This document shows positions 25,501 to 34,297 of a stretch of 64,000 nucleotides of DNA, one piece after another. The first letter of the stretch is position 1, and every line of letters starts with the position of its first letter. A model generated the notes under the pieces. The model was not told the DNA's origin. It saw only the letters and a program-made list of their open reading frames with translations, and did no database searches. The stretch is from Amycolatopsis sp. 2-15 (lineage in GTDB: Bacteria > Actinomycetota > Actinomycetes > Mycobacteriales > Pseudonocardiaceae), in NCBI RefSeq assembly GCF_030285625.1, contig NZ_CP127294.1, positions 3,482,001 through 3,546,000 on the forward strand, given 5' to 3'. The translations under genes were made by a program, and so were the position numbers.

Positions 25501-25732
25501 AGCTTCGCGCCGCAGGGCAGCTTCGCGCCGGAGGGGAACTCCGCACCGCGGGGCAGCTCCGCACCGCGGGGGAACCTCACACCGCGGGGGACCTCACACT
25601 GCGGGGGAACTTCGCGCCGCAGGGCAGCTTCGCGCCGCAGGGCAGCTTCGCGCCGGAGGGGAACTCCGCACCGCGGGGCAGCTCCGCACCGCGGGGGAAC
25701 CTCACACCGCGGGGGACCTCACACTGCGGGGG
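25483..25732. repeat. Minisatellite, two 125-nt higher-order units of about 18 nt each
   Basis: A 125-nt block starting at 25483 is repeated at 25608. Each block is made of seven subunits of 17-18 nt with consensus near ACTTCGCGCCGCAGGGCA, giving a nested, higher-order repeat. It ends 43 nt before the stop of the FAD oxidoreductase gene. Confidence 0.85.
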
Positions 25733-25774
25733 AACTTCACACCGCAGGGCGACTCCGCACCACGCAGCAACTCC

Positions 25775-27136
25775 TCATCGCGCCAGGGACCCGGCGTGGG
25801 TGCCGGCGAGGTGGCCGAGGCCGAGGGCGGATAGGAGGCCGTTGCCGGAGCTGTAGCCGGCGCCGCCGGTGTGGCCGCTGATGCCGGTGGCGACGCCGCC
25901 GACGGCGTAGAGGCCCGGGATGGGGCCGGTGTCAGTGGTCGGGCGGGCGTGGGCGTCGACGAGGAGGCCGCCCTGGGTGTGGAAGAGGCCGGGCACGGAG
26001 CGGACGGCGACGTAGGGCGGGTGCAGCGGGCCGAAGCCCCAATCGGTGCGGCCCCAGGTGTCCTTGGTGTCGCCGGAGGCCGCCGATGCGGCGGAAGCCA
26101 GGGTGGTGGTGAGGGCGGAACGGGAGACGCCGCAGAAGGTGGCCAGGTCCGCTACCGTCGCGCATTCGCGGGCGCCGCCCAGGGCGACGAGTTCCGCGAA
26201 CTCCTGCTCGTGGCCGGCCACGTAGTCGCGGATCGTCGTGTCGAAGACGACGTGCCAGGGGCCGGGTGTGCCGAGCACGGCGTCGGCGTAGCCGGAGTAG
26301 CCGCGGGATTCGTCGCCGAAGCGTTGGCCGGCGCCGTTCACGAGGACGCCGCCCATTTCCACCGTGGTCCACGACGTGATGGAGCCGTGGGGGTAGGCGA
26401 CGGCCGCGTAACCCTGGTAAGCCGTCGGGTTGCCCAGCCGGGCACCCAGGTCCAGGGCCCACTGCAGCGATTCGCCCGTGCTGCTGTGGGAGCCGAAGTA
26501 CTCGAAGCCGGCGATGGCCGGGGCCCACTCGCGCAGCAGGTCGCGGTTGGCTGCGAAACCGTTGCCGGCCAGCACGACGGCATGGGAGGTGATGTCGTAA
26601 GTGCCACTGCGCGGGCCGGAGACGCGCACGCCGGTGACGCGGCCCTCGTCGTCGTGGAGCAGCGCGGCCACCGGTGTGTGCACGAGCACCTCGGTGTCCG
26701 TCGCCCGCACCGCGCGCAGCAGGTCGGCGACGAGGTCGCGGCCCTTGCGTGAAGGCGGGGCGTGCAGCCGCGGCACGGAGTGGCCGACGTGTTTGTAGTC
26801 GGTGATCAAGCGCAGGTCGACGCCGTGCGTGTCGATCAGCCACTCCACCAGCGCGGCCGAACCCGTGGCGAGCAGGCGGGCCAGGTCGTCGGCGTCGTGG
26901 CTGCCGGACTGGGCGAGCAGGTCCGTCGCGAGGCGGGAGGCCGAGTCGTCGATGCCTGCCGCGGCCTGGAAGCGCGTGCCGGCGCCGGGGACGGAACCCG
27001 TGGACAACGCGGTGTTCCCGCCTGCGTGCTCGGCCTTCTCCAGCACGACCACGCCGGCGCCCGCGTCGTGGGCCGCCAGGGCGGCGGTGAGGCCGCCACC
27101 GCCGGCCCCGACCACGATCACGTCGACGTCCGTCAT
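25775..27136 (-). CDS. FAD-dependent oxidoreductase (fumarate reductase/flavocytochrome type)
   Basis: A 453-residue flavoprotein of the FAD_binding_2 family. The N-terminus VDVIVVGAGGGGLTAALAAH binds the ADP part of FAD; VLEKAEHAGGNTALSTGS and the C-terminal GLYAVGGVATGISGHTGGAG are family signatures. Members desaturate or reduce a C-C bond next to a carbonyl (fumarate reductase, tricarballylate or ketosteroid dehydrogenases). It is the last gene of the six-gene operon; its ATG overlaps the stop of the isochorismatase-like gene. In this setting it may act on a dicarboxylic acid released by the preceding enzymes, which is inference. Confidence 0.87.
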   Translation of the reverse strand: MTDVDVIVVGAGGGGLTAALAAHDAGAGVVVLEKAEHAGGNTALSTGSVPGAGTRFQAAAGIDDSASRLATDLLAQSGSHDADDLARLLATGSAALVEWLIDTHGVDLRLITDYKHVGHSVPRLHAPPSRKGRDLVADLLRAVRATDTEVLVHTPVAALLHDDEGRVTGVRVSGPRSGTYDITSHAVVLAGNGFAANRDLLREWAPAIAGFEYFGSHSSTGESLQWALDLGARLGNPTAYQGYAAVAYPHGSITSWTTVEMGGVLVNGAGQRFGDESRGYSGYADAVLGTPGPWHVVFDTTIRDYVAGHEQEFAELVALGGARECATVADLATFCGVSRSALTTTLASAASAASGDTKDTWGRTDWGFGPLHPPYVAVRSVPGLFHTQGGLLVDAHARPTTDTGPIPGLYAVGGVATGISGHTGGAGYSSGNGLLSALGLGHLAGTHAGSLAR

Positions 27137-27822
27137 GCCGAGAGCTCCGAAAGCGAGGTGAGGATCCGGTCCGTGCTGGCGACGTCCGCGTACTTCTGCG
27201 CCATGTCGAACAAGTTGGCCTGGTGCACGGTCGGCGTGCGGTCGTACACGGCGTCGTGCGGAACGGCGACGCGGAAGTTGTACGCGAACGCATCGACCAC
27301 ACTGGACCGCACGCACCCGCTGGTGGTGCAGCCGGTGACCACGAGCGTGTCCACCGCCCGGTCGATCAGGTAACTCACCAGCGGTGTCCCGAAGAAAGCG
27401 CTCGGGTGCCGCTTCGGCAGCAGCACGTCACCCTCGGCCGGCGCGACCTCGGCGACGAACTCGTACCCCTGCAAAGGAACGTCCATGATGGACGGCACTT
27501 TCGCCCCGAGCCGCCCCGAATCGTACGACGCTTTCGGGGCCACATAAGGGTAGAGCACCGGCCAGCCCTCGGCGCGGAACGTCGTCAGCAACCGGCTGAT
27601 GTTCGCCACCGCGTCCCAGCCGGCCTGCCCGCAGCTCGTGCGGTAGTCCTCGGCCACCGACTCGAAGAACGGCTTCGGCGAGTTCCCGACGGTGCGGTAC
27701 TGCACGTCGATGATCAGCAACGCCGGACGCTCGCCCAAGCCGGCGGGCTTGCCGAACCCCGCGGCCTCGTAGCGAGCCTCGTCGTCGGCGGTGATCACGT
27801 CGGACCACGGACGGTCGCTCAC
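27133..27822 (-). CDS. Isochorismatase-family amidohydrolase
   Basis: A 229-residue cysteine hydrolase resembling N-carbamoylsarcosine amidase, maleamate amidase and ureidoacrylate hydrolase. The catalytic triad is visible as Asp39 (LLIIDVQ), Lys137 (LLPKRHPSAFF) and Cys170 (TGCTTSGCVRSS). GTG at 27822 has AAGGAGG 7 nt upstream and overlaps the amidohydrolase stop. Placed after a ring-opening amidohydrolase, it most likely hydrolyses the resulting half-amide or carbamoyl compound and releases ammonia. Confidence 0.9.
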   Translation of the reverse strand: MSDRPWSDVITADDEARYEAAGFGKPAGLGERPALLIIDVQYRTVGNSPKPFFESVAEDYRTSCGQAGWDAVANISRLLTTFRAEGWPVLYPYVAPKASYDSGRLGAKVPSIMDVPLQGYEFVAEVAPAEGDVLLPKRHPSAFFGTPLVSYLIDRAVDTLVVTGCTTSGCVRSSVVDAFAYNFRVAVPHDAVYDRTPTVHQANLFDMAQKYADVASTDRILTSLSELSA

Positions 27823-29231
27823 GCCGGAACCTCCTTCTTCGCACCGAAAGCCAGCGCGGCACGGCCACTGTTGCGCCGCGCGAGGAACTGCCCGCGCGGA
27901 CCTTGCACCGCACCGTCGCGCACGGTGAACTCGCCACCGAGAATGGTGTGCTGCACGCTCACCTTCGACTCCCAGCCCTCCCACACCGAATACGCGGCAC
28001 CGGAATGCTGGGTCGCCGCCGCGACCGTGCTCGGCCGGTTCGGGTCCACCACGGCGAAATCGGCGTCCGCGCCGATCCGGATCGCGCCCTTGCGCGGCCA
28101 CAGGCCGAACAGCTGCGCCGGACGCGTGGCAGTGAGGTCGACGAGCCGCTCCACCGGGATACCCCGGTTGAAGTGCCCTTCACTCAGCAGCAGCGGCAAA
28201 AGCGTGCCCGTGCCAGGGAAACCGGCCGACGCGCTCCACAGATCCTTGTCTTTCGCGCTGAAATGCCGCGGCACGTGGTCGGAGCCGATCACGTCGACGC
28301 GCCCGTCGGCCACGGCCTCCCACAGCGCTTCCCGGTCGTCACGCGTACGCAGCGGTGGGTTGACCTTGCCGCGCGAGCCGAGCCCGGAGTCGATGCCGAG
28401 CGTGAGGTAGTGCGGGCACGTCTCCACGAACACGTCGGGGTACTCCGCGCGCTGGCGCTCCAACGCGGAGAGCGCTTCCCGGCTCGTCACGTGCACCGCG
28501 TAGCTGGATGCGCCCACCACGCTCGCCAAGTAAGCGACCCGGCCCTCGGCTTCGGCCTCCACATACGGCGGACGCACGGCGTGCCAAGCGTCCAGGCCGG
28601 CGTCGGGGTCCTTGCTCAGCCGCTCGCGCAGCCGCCACACGAGCTCGATGTTTTCGGCGTGCTGGGCGATCATCGCGCCCGAGTCGGCGGCAGCCTGCAG
28701 GGCGTCGAAGAGGAACGAGTCGTCGTTGCCGGGCAGGTTGAGGTACGCGCCCTCGTTGCCGCGGAAGTTGGTGAACACCTTGAAGCTCGACACACCGAGG
28801 TCACGCGCGTAGTGCCCGATGTTCTCGATGTGCTCGGGCGTCACCACGCAGAAGTGGAAGCCGAAGTCGGTGTGCGCGTGCTCGGCCATCAGGTCGCGCG
28901 CGGCCGGGAACAGCTCGTCGTAGGGCTGCGGGCTCATCAGGTACGCCAGCATCGTGGTGACGCCGCCCGCCGCGGCCGAAGCCGTCTCCAGTGCGGCGTC
29001 CTCCACGGTCTTGGGCACGGAGAGGTCCTGGCCCAGGTGCACGTGGGCGTCGATGGCGCCGGGCAGGACCCAGCGGCCGGTGACGTCGACGGTCTCGGCG
29101 GCGGGCAGCTCGTCGGACGGCGCGCAGATCGCGGCGATCTTCCCGTCGCGCACGCACACGTCGACCTCGCTCAGGCCGGTGCCGGGCAGCACGACCCGGC
29201 CGTCGTGGAGTCGCAGATCGTAGGGCTTCAT
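27819..29231 (-). CDS. Dihydropyrimidinase/allantoinase-like cyclic amidohydrolase
   Basis: A 470-residue amidohydrolase-superfamily enzyme that opens cyclic amides. All binuclear metal ligands are found: His63 and His65 (DAHVHLG), the carboxylated Lys151 (SSFKVF), His191 (QHAEN), His247 (YAVHVTS) and Asp318 (GSDHVPR). Family members act on dihydropyrimidines, hydantoins, allantoin or cyclic imides; the substrate loops do not let me choose. The gene overlaps both neighbours by 4 nt. Confidence 0.92.
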   Translation of the reverse strand: MKPYDLRLHDGRVVLPGTGLSEVDVCVRDGKIAAICAPSDELPAAETVDVTGRWVLPGAIDAHVHLGQDLSVPKTVEDAALETASAAAGGVTTMLAYLMSPQPYDELFPAARDLMAEHAHTDFGFHFCVVTPEHIENIGHYARDLGVSSFKVFTNFRGNEGAYLNLPGNDDSFLFDALQAAADSGAMIAQHAENIELVWRLRERLSKDPDAGLDAWHAVRPPYVEAEAEGRVAYLASVVGASSYAVHVTSREALSALERQRAEYPDVFVETCPHYLTLGIDSGLGSRGKVNPPLRTRDDREALWEAVADGRVDVIGSDHVPRHFSAKDKDLWSASAGFPGTGTLLPLLLSEGHFNRGIPVERLVDLTATRPAQLFGLWPRKGAIRIGADADFAVVDPNRPSTVAAATQHSGAAYSVWEGWESKVSVQHTILGGEFTVRDGAVQGPRGQFLARRNSGRAALAFGAKKEVPA

Positions 29232-30115
29232 TCGGTGGTCCTTCCCGCGTACTTCTCGTCGAGGGCGTCGAACAGCGGCTTGCGCACCAGGTTCTGCCGG
29301 TCGGCCCAGCTGATGATCTTGTCGCCGATCTCGGTGGTGTCGCCGTGTTCCTTGAGGTGGCGCAACGCGATCCGCATCCCGGCGACGGCGCCCCGCATGG
29401 CCGTGTTGGCGTAGAGGGCGACCGAGAAACCCAGTGTGCGCAGCTCTTCCAGCGGCAGGATGGGCGTGAGCCCGCCCTCGACCATGTTGGCGATGTGCGG
29501 GCCGGGCACGGTCCGCGTGATCTCGGCCAGCTCCTCCGGTGAACCGGGCGCCTCGACGAACAGGATGTCGGCGCCGGCTTCGCGGTAGAGGTTCGCGCGC
29601 TCGCACGCGGCGGTGAGCCCCACCACGGCGCGGGCGTCGGTGCGCGCCACGATCAGGAAGTCCTCGGTGGCGCGAGCGTCGACCGCGGCCTGGATTTTCC
29701 CGACCATCTCCGACGCTTCGATCACCTCTTTGCCCGTGAAGTGGCCGCACCGCTTGGGGGAGACCTGGTCTTCGAGCTGGATCGCGGTGGCGCCGGCGCG
29801 TTCGAGCGTGCGCACGGTGCGCTGCACGCCGAGCGCGTTGCCGAAACCGGTGTCGGCGTCGACCACAAGCGGCAGGGTGACCGCGTCGCGCGTCGCCTCG
29901 ACGTGGCCCGCCAGCTCCGGCAGCGACAGCAGGCCGACGTCGGGGGCACCGAGGTAGGTGTTGGTGATCCCGGCGCCGGAGAGGTAGACGGCTTCGAACC
30001 CGGTCTCTTCCGCGACCCGGGCGGTGAGCGCGTTGGGCGCGCCTGCCAGGAGCAACGGCGCCTGGTCGCGCGTCGCCACCCGCTCGCGCAGCCGGGCACC
30101 CAGAGAGCTTGTCAC
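29228..30115 (-). CDS. Isocitrate lyase/PEP mutase superfamily enzyme
   Basis: A 295-residue enzyme of the group containing methylisocitrate lyase, oxaloacetate decarboxylase and dimethylmalate lyase. The active-site loop KRCGH is at 121-125, metal ligands are in DADTGFG (Asp86, Asp88) and LEDQ (Glu115, Asp116). The short length excludes true isocitrate lyase. Start is GTG 30115, with GAGGAG 11 nt upstream inside the end of the GntR gene. In this operon it could cleave a 2-hydroxy or methyl-substituted dicarboxylate into pyruvate or glyoxylate plus an acid; this is inference. Confidence 0.88.
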   Translation of the reverse strand: MTSSLGARLRERVATRDQAPLLLAGAPNALTARVAEETGFEAVYLSGAGITNTYLGAPDVGLLSLPELAGHVEATRDAVTLPLVVDADTGFGNALGVQRTVRTLERAGATAIQLEDQVSPKRCGHFTGKEVIEASEMVGKIQAAVDARATEDFLIVARTDARAVVGLTAACERANLYREAGADILFVEAPGSPEELAEITRTVPGPHIANMVEGGLTPILPLEELRTLGFSVALYANTAMRGAVAGMRIALRHLKEHGDTTEIGDKIISWADRQNLVRKPLFDALDEKYAGRTTE

Positions 30116-30120
30116 AGGAC

Positions 30121-30837
30121 TTACAACTCCTCGTCTTCCAGCCGGCCCGCGAGCCCGCTCGGGCTGTCGGGCACGGTGTTTTCGAACAGGGACAGGGCGT
30201 TTTCGAGCGAATGCTGCAGGTGCTCGTCCATCAGGCGCGCGGCCAGCTCGGCGTCGCCGCCGGCGAGTGCGCGCAGGACCTCGCGGTGCTCCTTGAAGGC
30301 GTCGCGGGCCCGGCGCGGCTGGCGCCCGGATCGGGACCGGGCGAGCTGGATCTGGTTGTTGGCGTCGGCGAAGGCACGCAGGATGGACTGGTTGCCCGAC
30401 AATGCGACCACGCGGTGGTGGAAATCGAGCTCGCCGGGATACGCGGTGTCCACATCGGACTCCAGGACCTCCTCGGTGGCCCGCAGGAGGTCGTCGAGGT
30501 CCCGCAGGTCCTCGTTGTCCGCGCGCCGTGCCGCGAGCCGAACGGCGTGGGTCTCCAGCGCGGTGCGCAGCTCGTAGAGGTCGCGCAGCTCGTCGGCGTC
30601 GAACGTGCGCACGTACGCACCGCGGTGGGGGACGACGTTGAGCAGGCCCTCACTGGCCAGCCGCTGGATCGCCTCGCGCAGCGGACCCCGGCTGATGCCG
30701 AGCGCGCGGGCGAGCTCGACCTCGTTGAGCCGCTGCCCTGGCTGCAGCTGCCCGTCGCGCACCATGGCGCGCAGCACGTCGAGGCTGCGGCCGGCGTAGG
30801 TGTCGGTGCGTCGTTCCAGAGGGGGCGGTGTCGCCAT
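30121..30837 (-). CDS. GntR-family regulator (FadR/FCD type)
   Basis: A 238-residue regulator. Residues about 15-75 are the winged helix (QRLNEVELARALGISRGPLR and EGLLNVVPHRGAYV) and the rest is an all-helical FCD ligand domain with DFHHRVVALSGN and EHREVLRAL, including the His residues that often bind a metal and a carboxylate ligand. It lies inside the operon, 26 nt after the MHS gene and 5 nt before the lyase gene, so it is the natural local regulator. The 35-nt palindrome at 32241-32275 is its likely operator. Confidence 0.92.
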   Translation of the reverse strand: MATPPPLERRTDTYAGRSLDVLRAMVRDGQLQPGQRLNEVELARALGISRGPLREAIQRLASEGLLNVVPHRGAYVRTFDADELRDLYELRTALETHAVRLAARRADNEDLRDLDDLLRATEEVLESDVDTAYPGELDFHHRVVALSGNQSILRAFADANNQIQLARSRSGRQPRRARDAFKEHREVLRALAGGDAELAARLMDEHLQHSLENALSLFENTVPDSPSGLAGRLEDEEL

Positions 30838-30863
30838 GTCCTGCCTTCTTCGGTTGTCGTGGT

Positions 30864-32183
30864 TCAGCTGTCGCGCAGCGCGGTGCCGCGGGTTTCCTTC
30901 ATCCGCACTGCTGCCGCAAGTGTGATCAACGCTGTCACGAGCAGGAATCCGGCCGGGGCCAGGCTGCTGCCCGTGCGGGCGATCAGCCAGGTGCAGATGT
31001 AGGGCGCGGTGCCGCCCACGGCCGTGCTGGCCAGGTTGAACCCGAGCGCGATGCCGCTGTAGCGCACGCGGGTGGTGAACAGCTCCGCGAACGTCGAGAA
31101 CGCCACCGCCATCAGCGCGGATTCGGGCAGCCCCAGCACGATCTGGGCGAGCAGTGCCGGCACGTAGTGACCCGCGTTCATCACCATGAACACCGGCACG
31201 GTCAGGATCAGCGTCGCGATCGTCGCGCCGAGGAACACCGGCCGGCGCCCGATCCGGTCGGACAGCGCGCCGAAGAACGGCATCGCCGCACACGAGACGA
31301 TCAGCGTGACGGTGGTCGACCAGAACGCCTGCTTCGGGCTGAACCCGCCCACGCGCTGCAAGTGGATCGACGCGTAGACGTAGACCACGTAGTACAGGGC
31401 GAACAGCAGGATCGACAGGCCGAGCGTGCGCACGAGCGCCCCGCGGTGCGAAGTGAACAGCTCTCGCACCGGCGCTTTCGCGACCGCACCCTGGGCGGCC
31501 AGGTTGTGGAACTGCTTCGAGTCTTCGAGCTTGAGCCGGATCCACACGCCGACGGCGCCCAGCGGCAGGCTGAGCAGGAACGGCAGGCGCCAGCCCCAGT
31601 CGGTCATCTGCTGCTTGGTGAGCACGGTCGTCAGCGTCGTGACCACGGCCGACGCGAGCAGCGCGCCGCCGAGCGCGCCGAACTGGACAGTGGAGCAGAG
31701 GAAGCCTCGACGGTGCGCCGGGGCGTACTCGGCGACGTAGGACGCGGCGCCACCGACCTCGCCACCGGCCGCGACACCCTGCACGCACCGGGCCGTGACC
31801 AGCAGGAACGCGGCCGTGCTGCCGATCGCCGCGTACGTGGGGAGCACGCCGACGGCGAACGTCGCGGCGCACATGGCGAGCACCGTGGTGGCCAGCATGC
31901 GCTTGCGGCCCAGCCGGTCGCCGAGGTGGCCGAAGATCAGGCCGCCCAGCGGACGCAGCGCGAACGCGGCGGCGAAGGTCGCCAACGTGGCCAGCAGGGA
32001 CGCGGTGGGGTCGACACCGGAGGCGAAGAAGACGACGGCGAGCACGGTCGCGAGGTAGCCGTAGATGCCGAAGTCGAAGTACTCGACGATCGAGCCGACC
32101 AGACCGGCGGCCACGACCCGGCGGTCGACGCCCGCCGTGCCGGCGGTGGCGGTGTCACCGACCGCTGACGTGCGGTTTTCCAT
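30864..32183 (-). CDS. MHS-family metabolite:proton symporter
   Basis: A 439-residue MFS transporter of the metabolite:H+ symporter subgroup (ProP, ShiA, KgtP relatives). The N-terminal VGSIVEYFDFGIYGYLATVL, the loop GHLGDRLGRKRML and RCVQGVAAGGEVGGAASY are strong signatures. It would import the organic acid or heterocycle used by the operon. It is the first gene; a 58-nt leader separates it from the operator palindrome. Confidence 0.94.
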   Translation of the reverse strand: MENRTSAVGDTATAGTAGVDRRVVAAGLVGSIVEYFDFGIYGYLATVLAVVFFASGVDPTASLLATLATFAAAFALRPLGGLIFGHLGDRLGRKRMLATTVLAMCAATFAVGVLPTYAAIGSTAAFLLVTARCVQGVAAGGEVGGAASYVAEYAPAHRRGFLCSTVQFGALGGALLASAVVTTLTTVLTKQQMTDWGWRLPFLLSLPLGAVGVWIRLKLEDSKQFHNLAAQGAVAKAPVRELFTSHRGALVRTLGLSILLFALYYVVYVYASIHLQRVGGFSPKQAFWSTTVTLIVSCAAMPFFGALSDRIGRRPVFLGATIATLILTVPVFMVMNAGHYVPALLAQIVLGLPESALMAVAFSTFAELFTTRVRYSGIALGFNLASTAVGGTAPYICTWLIARTGSSLAPAGFLLVTALITLAAAVRMKETRGTALRDS

Positions 32184-32240
32184 GATTTCCGCCTTCCAGG
32201 CAGAACCGGGGGGACTCGGATGCGAGAACGATAGGTAGCG

Positions 32241-32275
32241 ACCTGTCTGCTGTCAACAGTTTGCAGCCGACAGGT
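32241..32275. promoter_or_regulatory. 35-nt operator-like palindrome of the catabolic operon
   Basis: Arms ACCTGTC (32241-32247) and GACAGGT (32269-32275) are followed inward by GCTG/CAGC and AAC/GTT, giving about 14 matching pairs of 17 around a single central A. An extra AGGT lies at 32233-32236. It sits 58 nt upstream of the MHS gene start and 160 nt before the divergent secreted hydrolase gene. A GntR-type dimer site is likely. Confidence 0.7.
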
Positions 32276-32434
32276 AGGACTCGGCGGGCGCTCGACGGCC
32301 ACCGATGGGTGCCGGCGTCGTCAAAACGCATCGGATCCGTTGCCCTGGCCGGAAAACTGCCGCCCACGAACGGTCGACGGCGGCTCACCCCGGCGGCGGT
32401 GCCCCGGCCACCAGCGCCGGCGTTGACTGGCCGC

Positions 32435-34297
32435 ATGCGGCCTTCGACGGCGTTCTTCGGCCTGCTCGTCCTCTTCCTGACCCAGCTCGTCTCGCCGGCC
32501 CAAGCGGCCGCCTGGTCACCAGGCCCGGCCCAGTACTCCGTGACCGAGACGAACGACGTGCCCGTCACGATGGCCGACGGCACCGTGATCAAGGCCGACG
32601 TCCTGCGGCCCGACGCGCGCGGTACGTTCCCCGTGCTGCTCGCGCAGACGCCGTACGGCCGTGCTGACCTGCACGAAGACCTGTCCTACTTCGTGCAGCG
32701 CGGCTACGTCGCGGTGATCTCCGACGTCCGCGGCACCGGCGGTTCGGGCGGGCAGTGGGTGCCGTTCGCGCCGATCGAACGGCAGGACGGCGCCGCCTTG
32801 GTCCGGTGGGCCGCGGCGCTGCCCGGCAGCGACGGCAACGTCGGGCTCAACGGCGGCTCGTACGTCGACATCAACCAACTGACCACCGCGGCTGCCGTCG
32901 GCCCTGGCTCCCCGCTGAAGGCGATCTTCCCCGTCGTCGCGGGCAACGATCTCTACCGCGACCTCGCCGCGATGGGTGGGCTGCCCAACGCCGAGTTCAT
33001 GCCGCTGTGGGAGCTGCTCACCGGGCCGCGCACGGTCACCCAGCCCGTGCTCGACGCGCTGAACAGCGGCTCACCCGCCGCACTGCTGGCGGCGCTGGCC
33101 ATCGAGCTGCAGCACCTCGGCGGGCTCGGCGCGGGCACGTTGCCCCTGCTCACGGGCGAGTTCACCTGCGGCGAGCAGGCGTTCGACGAGGACTACTGGC
33201 AGTCGCGCAACCCCGCCAACGTGCTGAGTGACGTCGTCGCGAACGGCATTCCCGCGTACCTCGTCGGCGGCTGGAACGACCTCTTCCAGCGCGGTGCCCT
33301 GATGAACTACGCGGCACTGCAGAACGCGTGGGCCGGCCGGCCCGTGACCGCGCCGATGGCCGCCGGACAGACGGCGACCAGCCGCTACCAGCTTTTGATG
33401 GGCCCCTGGTACCACGACCCGACCGGCGCGATCGACCTCCACCCGATCGAGCTGGCCTGGTACGACCATTGGCTCAAAGGTGTCGACACCGGGATCACCG
33501 ACACCACGAAACCCTTGCACACCAACGTGTTCGGCACCGACAAGTGGGTCGACACCACGACGTACCCGTTCACCGGCCCATCATCGACCACGTACTATCT
33601 CGGCGACGGCCGCACTGGCACCGCACCGCGCTCGGCCAACGACGGCACGCTGACCACCAGCCCGCCCTCGGGCAGTGGCACCGACTGGATCACCTGGACT
33701 CCGACGTCGAGCACCTGCACGCGGTCCACCGCCCAGTGGCTGGGCGGGTTCCTGCCCAACCCCGCGTGCGACACCACGAACCTCGATCGCGAACACGGCC
33801 CCGGTTCGCTCGTCTACACGTCCGCGCCGCTGACACAGCCGAGCGTGCTCGCCGGGCCGATCACCGCGTCGATCTCCGCGCAGGCCAACACCCTGGACAC
33901 GATGTGGGTGGTGACCGTGACCGACGTCGGCCCGGACGGTTCGTCCAAGCCGCTCACCGAAGGCGCGTTGATCGGTTCGCAACGCGAGACGGACTCGGCA
34001 CGCAGCTGGTACAGCCCCGACGGGAAGCTGTTGATGCCTTACCACCCGTACACCCGTCAGTCGGAGAAGTGGGTGGTACCGAACGAAATCACGCGTTACG
34101 ACGTGGAGGTGTTCCCCACGTTCGCGCAGCTCGCGGCCGGCCACCGCATCCGCGTTGTCCTGACGACGGCCGACACCCCGCACCTCACGCCGACGCTGAC
34201 CCAGCTGCCCCGCCTGCTCGGCGGCATCTACCAGGTGAAGACGCCCGCGTCTTCGATCACGCTGCCGCTGGCACCGCTCTCGGCGTTCACCGGGTGA
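32435..34297 (+). CDS. Secreted CocE/NonD (X-Pro dipeptidyl-peptidase-like) hydrolase
   Basis: A 620-residue exported serine hydrolase. Residues 1-25 form a signal peptide (AFFGLLVLFLTQLVSPAQA, cleavage after AQA). The CocE-type alpha/beta domain follows with SDVRGTGGSGG, the nucleophile in LNGGSYVD, Asp in GGWNDLFQ and His in MGPWYHDPT; the C-terminal third is the jelly-roll domain typical of the family. Substrates could be acyl esters or X-Pro peptides. ATG 32435 directly precedes the signal peptide. Its end overlaps the convergent DUF1992 gene by 11 nt. It is divergent from the operon at 32183. Confidence 0.9.
   Translation: MRPSTAFFGLLVLFLTQLVSPAQAAAWSPGPAQYSVTETNDVPVTMADGTVIKADVLRPDARGTFPVLLAQTPYGRADLHEDLSYFVQRGYVAVISDVRGTGGSGGQWVPFAPIERQDGAALVRWAAALPGSDGNVGLNGGSYVDINQLTTAAAVGPGSPLKAIFPVVAGNDLYRDLAAMGGLPNAEFMPLWELLTGPRTVTQPVLDALNSGSPAALLAALAIELQHLGGLGAGTLPLLTGEFTCGEQAFDEDYWQSRNPANVLSDVVANGIPAYLVGGWNDLFQRGALMNYAALQNAWAGRPVTAPMAAGQTATSRYQLLMGPWYHDPTGAIDLHPIELAWYDHWLKGVDTGITDTTKPLHTNVFGTDKWVDTTTYPFTGPSSTTYYLGDGRTGTAPRSANDGTLTTSPPSGSGTDWITWTPTSSTCTRSTAQWLGGFLPNPACDTTNLDREHGPGSLVYTSAPLTQPSVLAGPITASISAQANTLDTMWVVTVTDVGPDGSSKPLTEGALIGSQRETDSARSWYSPDGKLLMPYHPYTRQSEKWVVPNEITRYDVEVFPTFAQLAAGHRIRVVLTTADTPHLTPTLTQLPRLLGGIYQVKTPASSITLPLAPLSAFTG

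Noticed and set aside
24993..25580. Minus-strand frame across the minisatellite (repeated GAKLPC-like hexapeptides)
   Set aside because: The 55-nt repeat period is not a multiple of three, so the peptide pattern changes frame at each unit; no ribosome binding site or conserved domain supports it.
25281..25732. Possible CRISPR array
   Set aside because: Repeat units are directly adjacent with no unique spacers, and no cas genes are present in the window.
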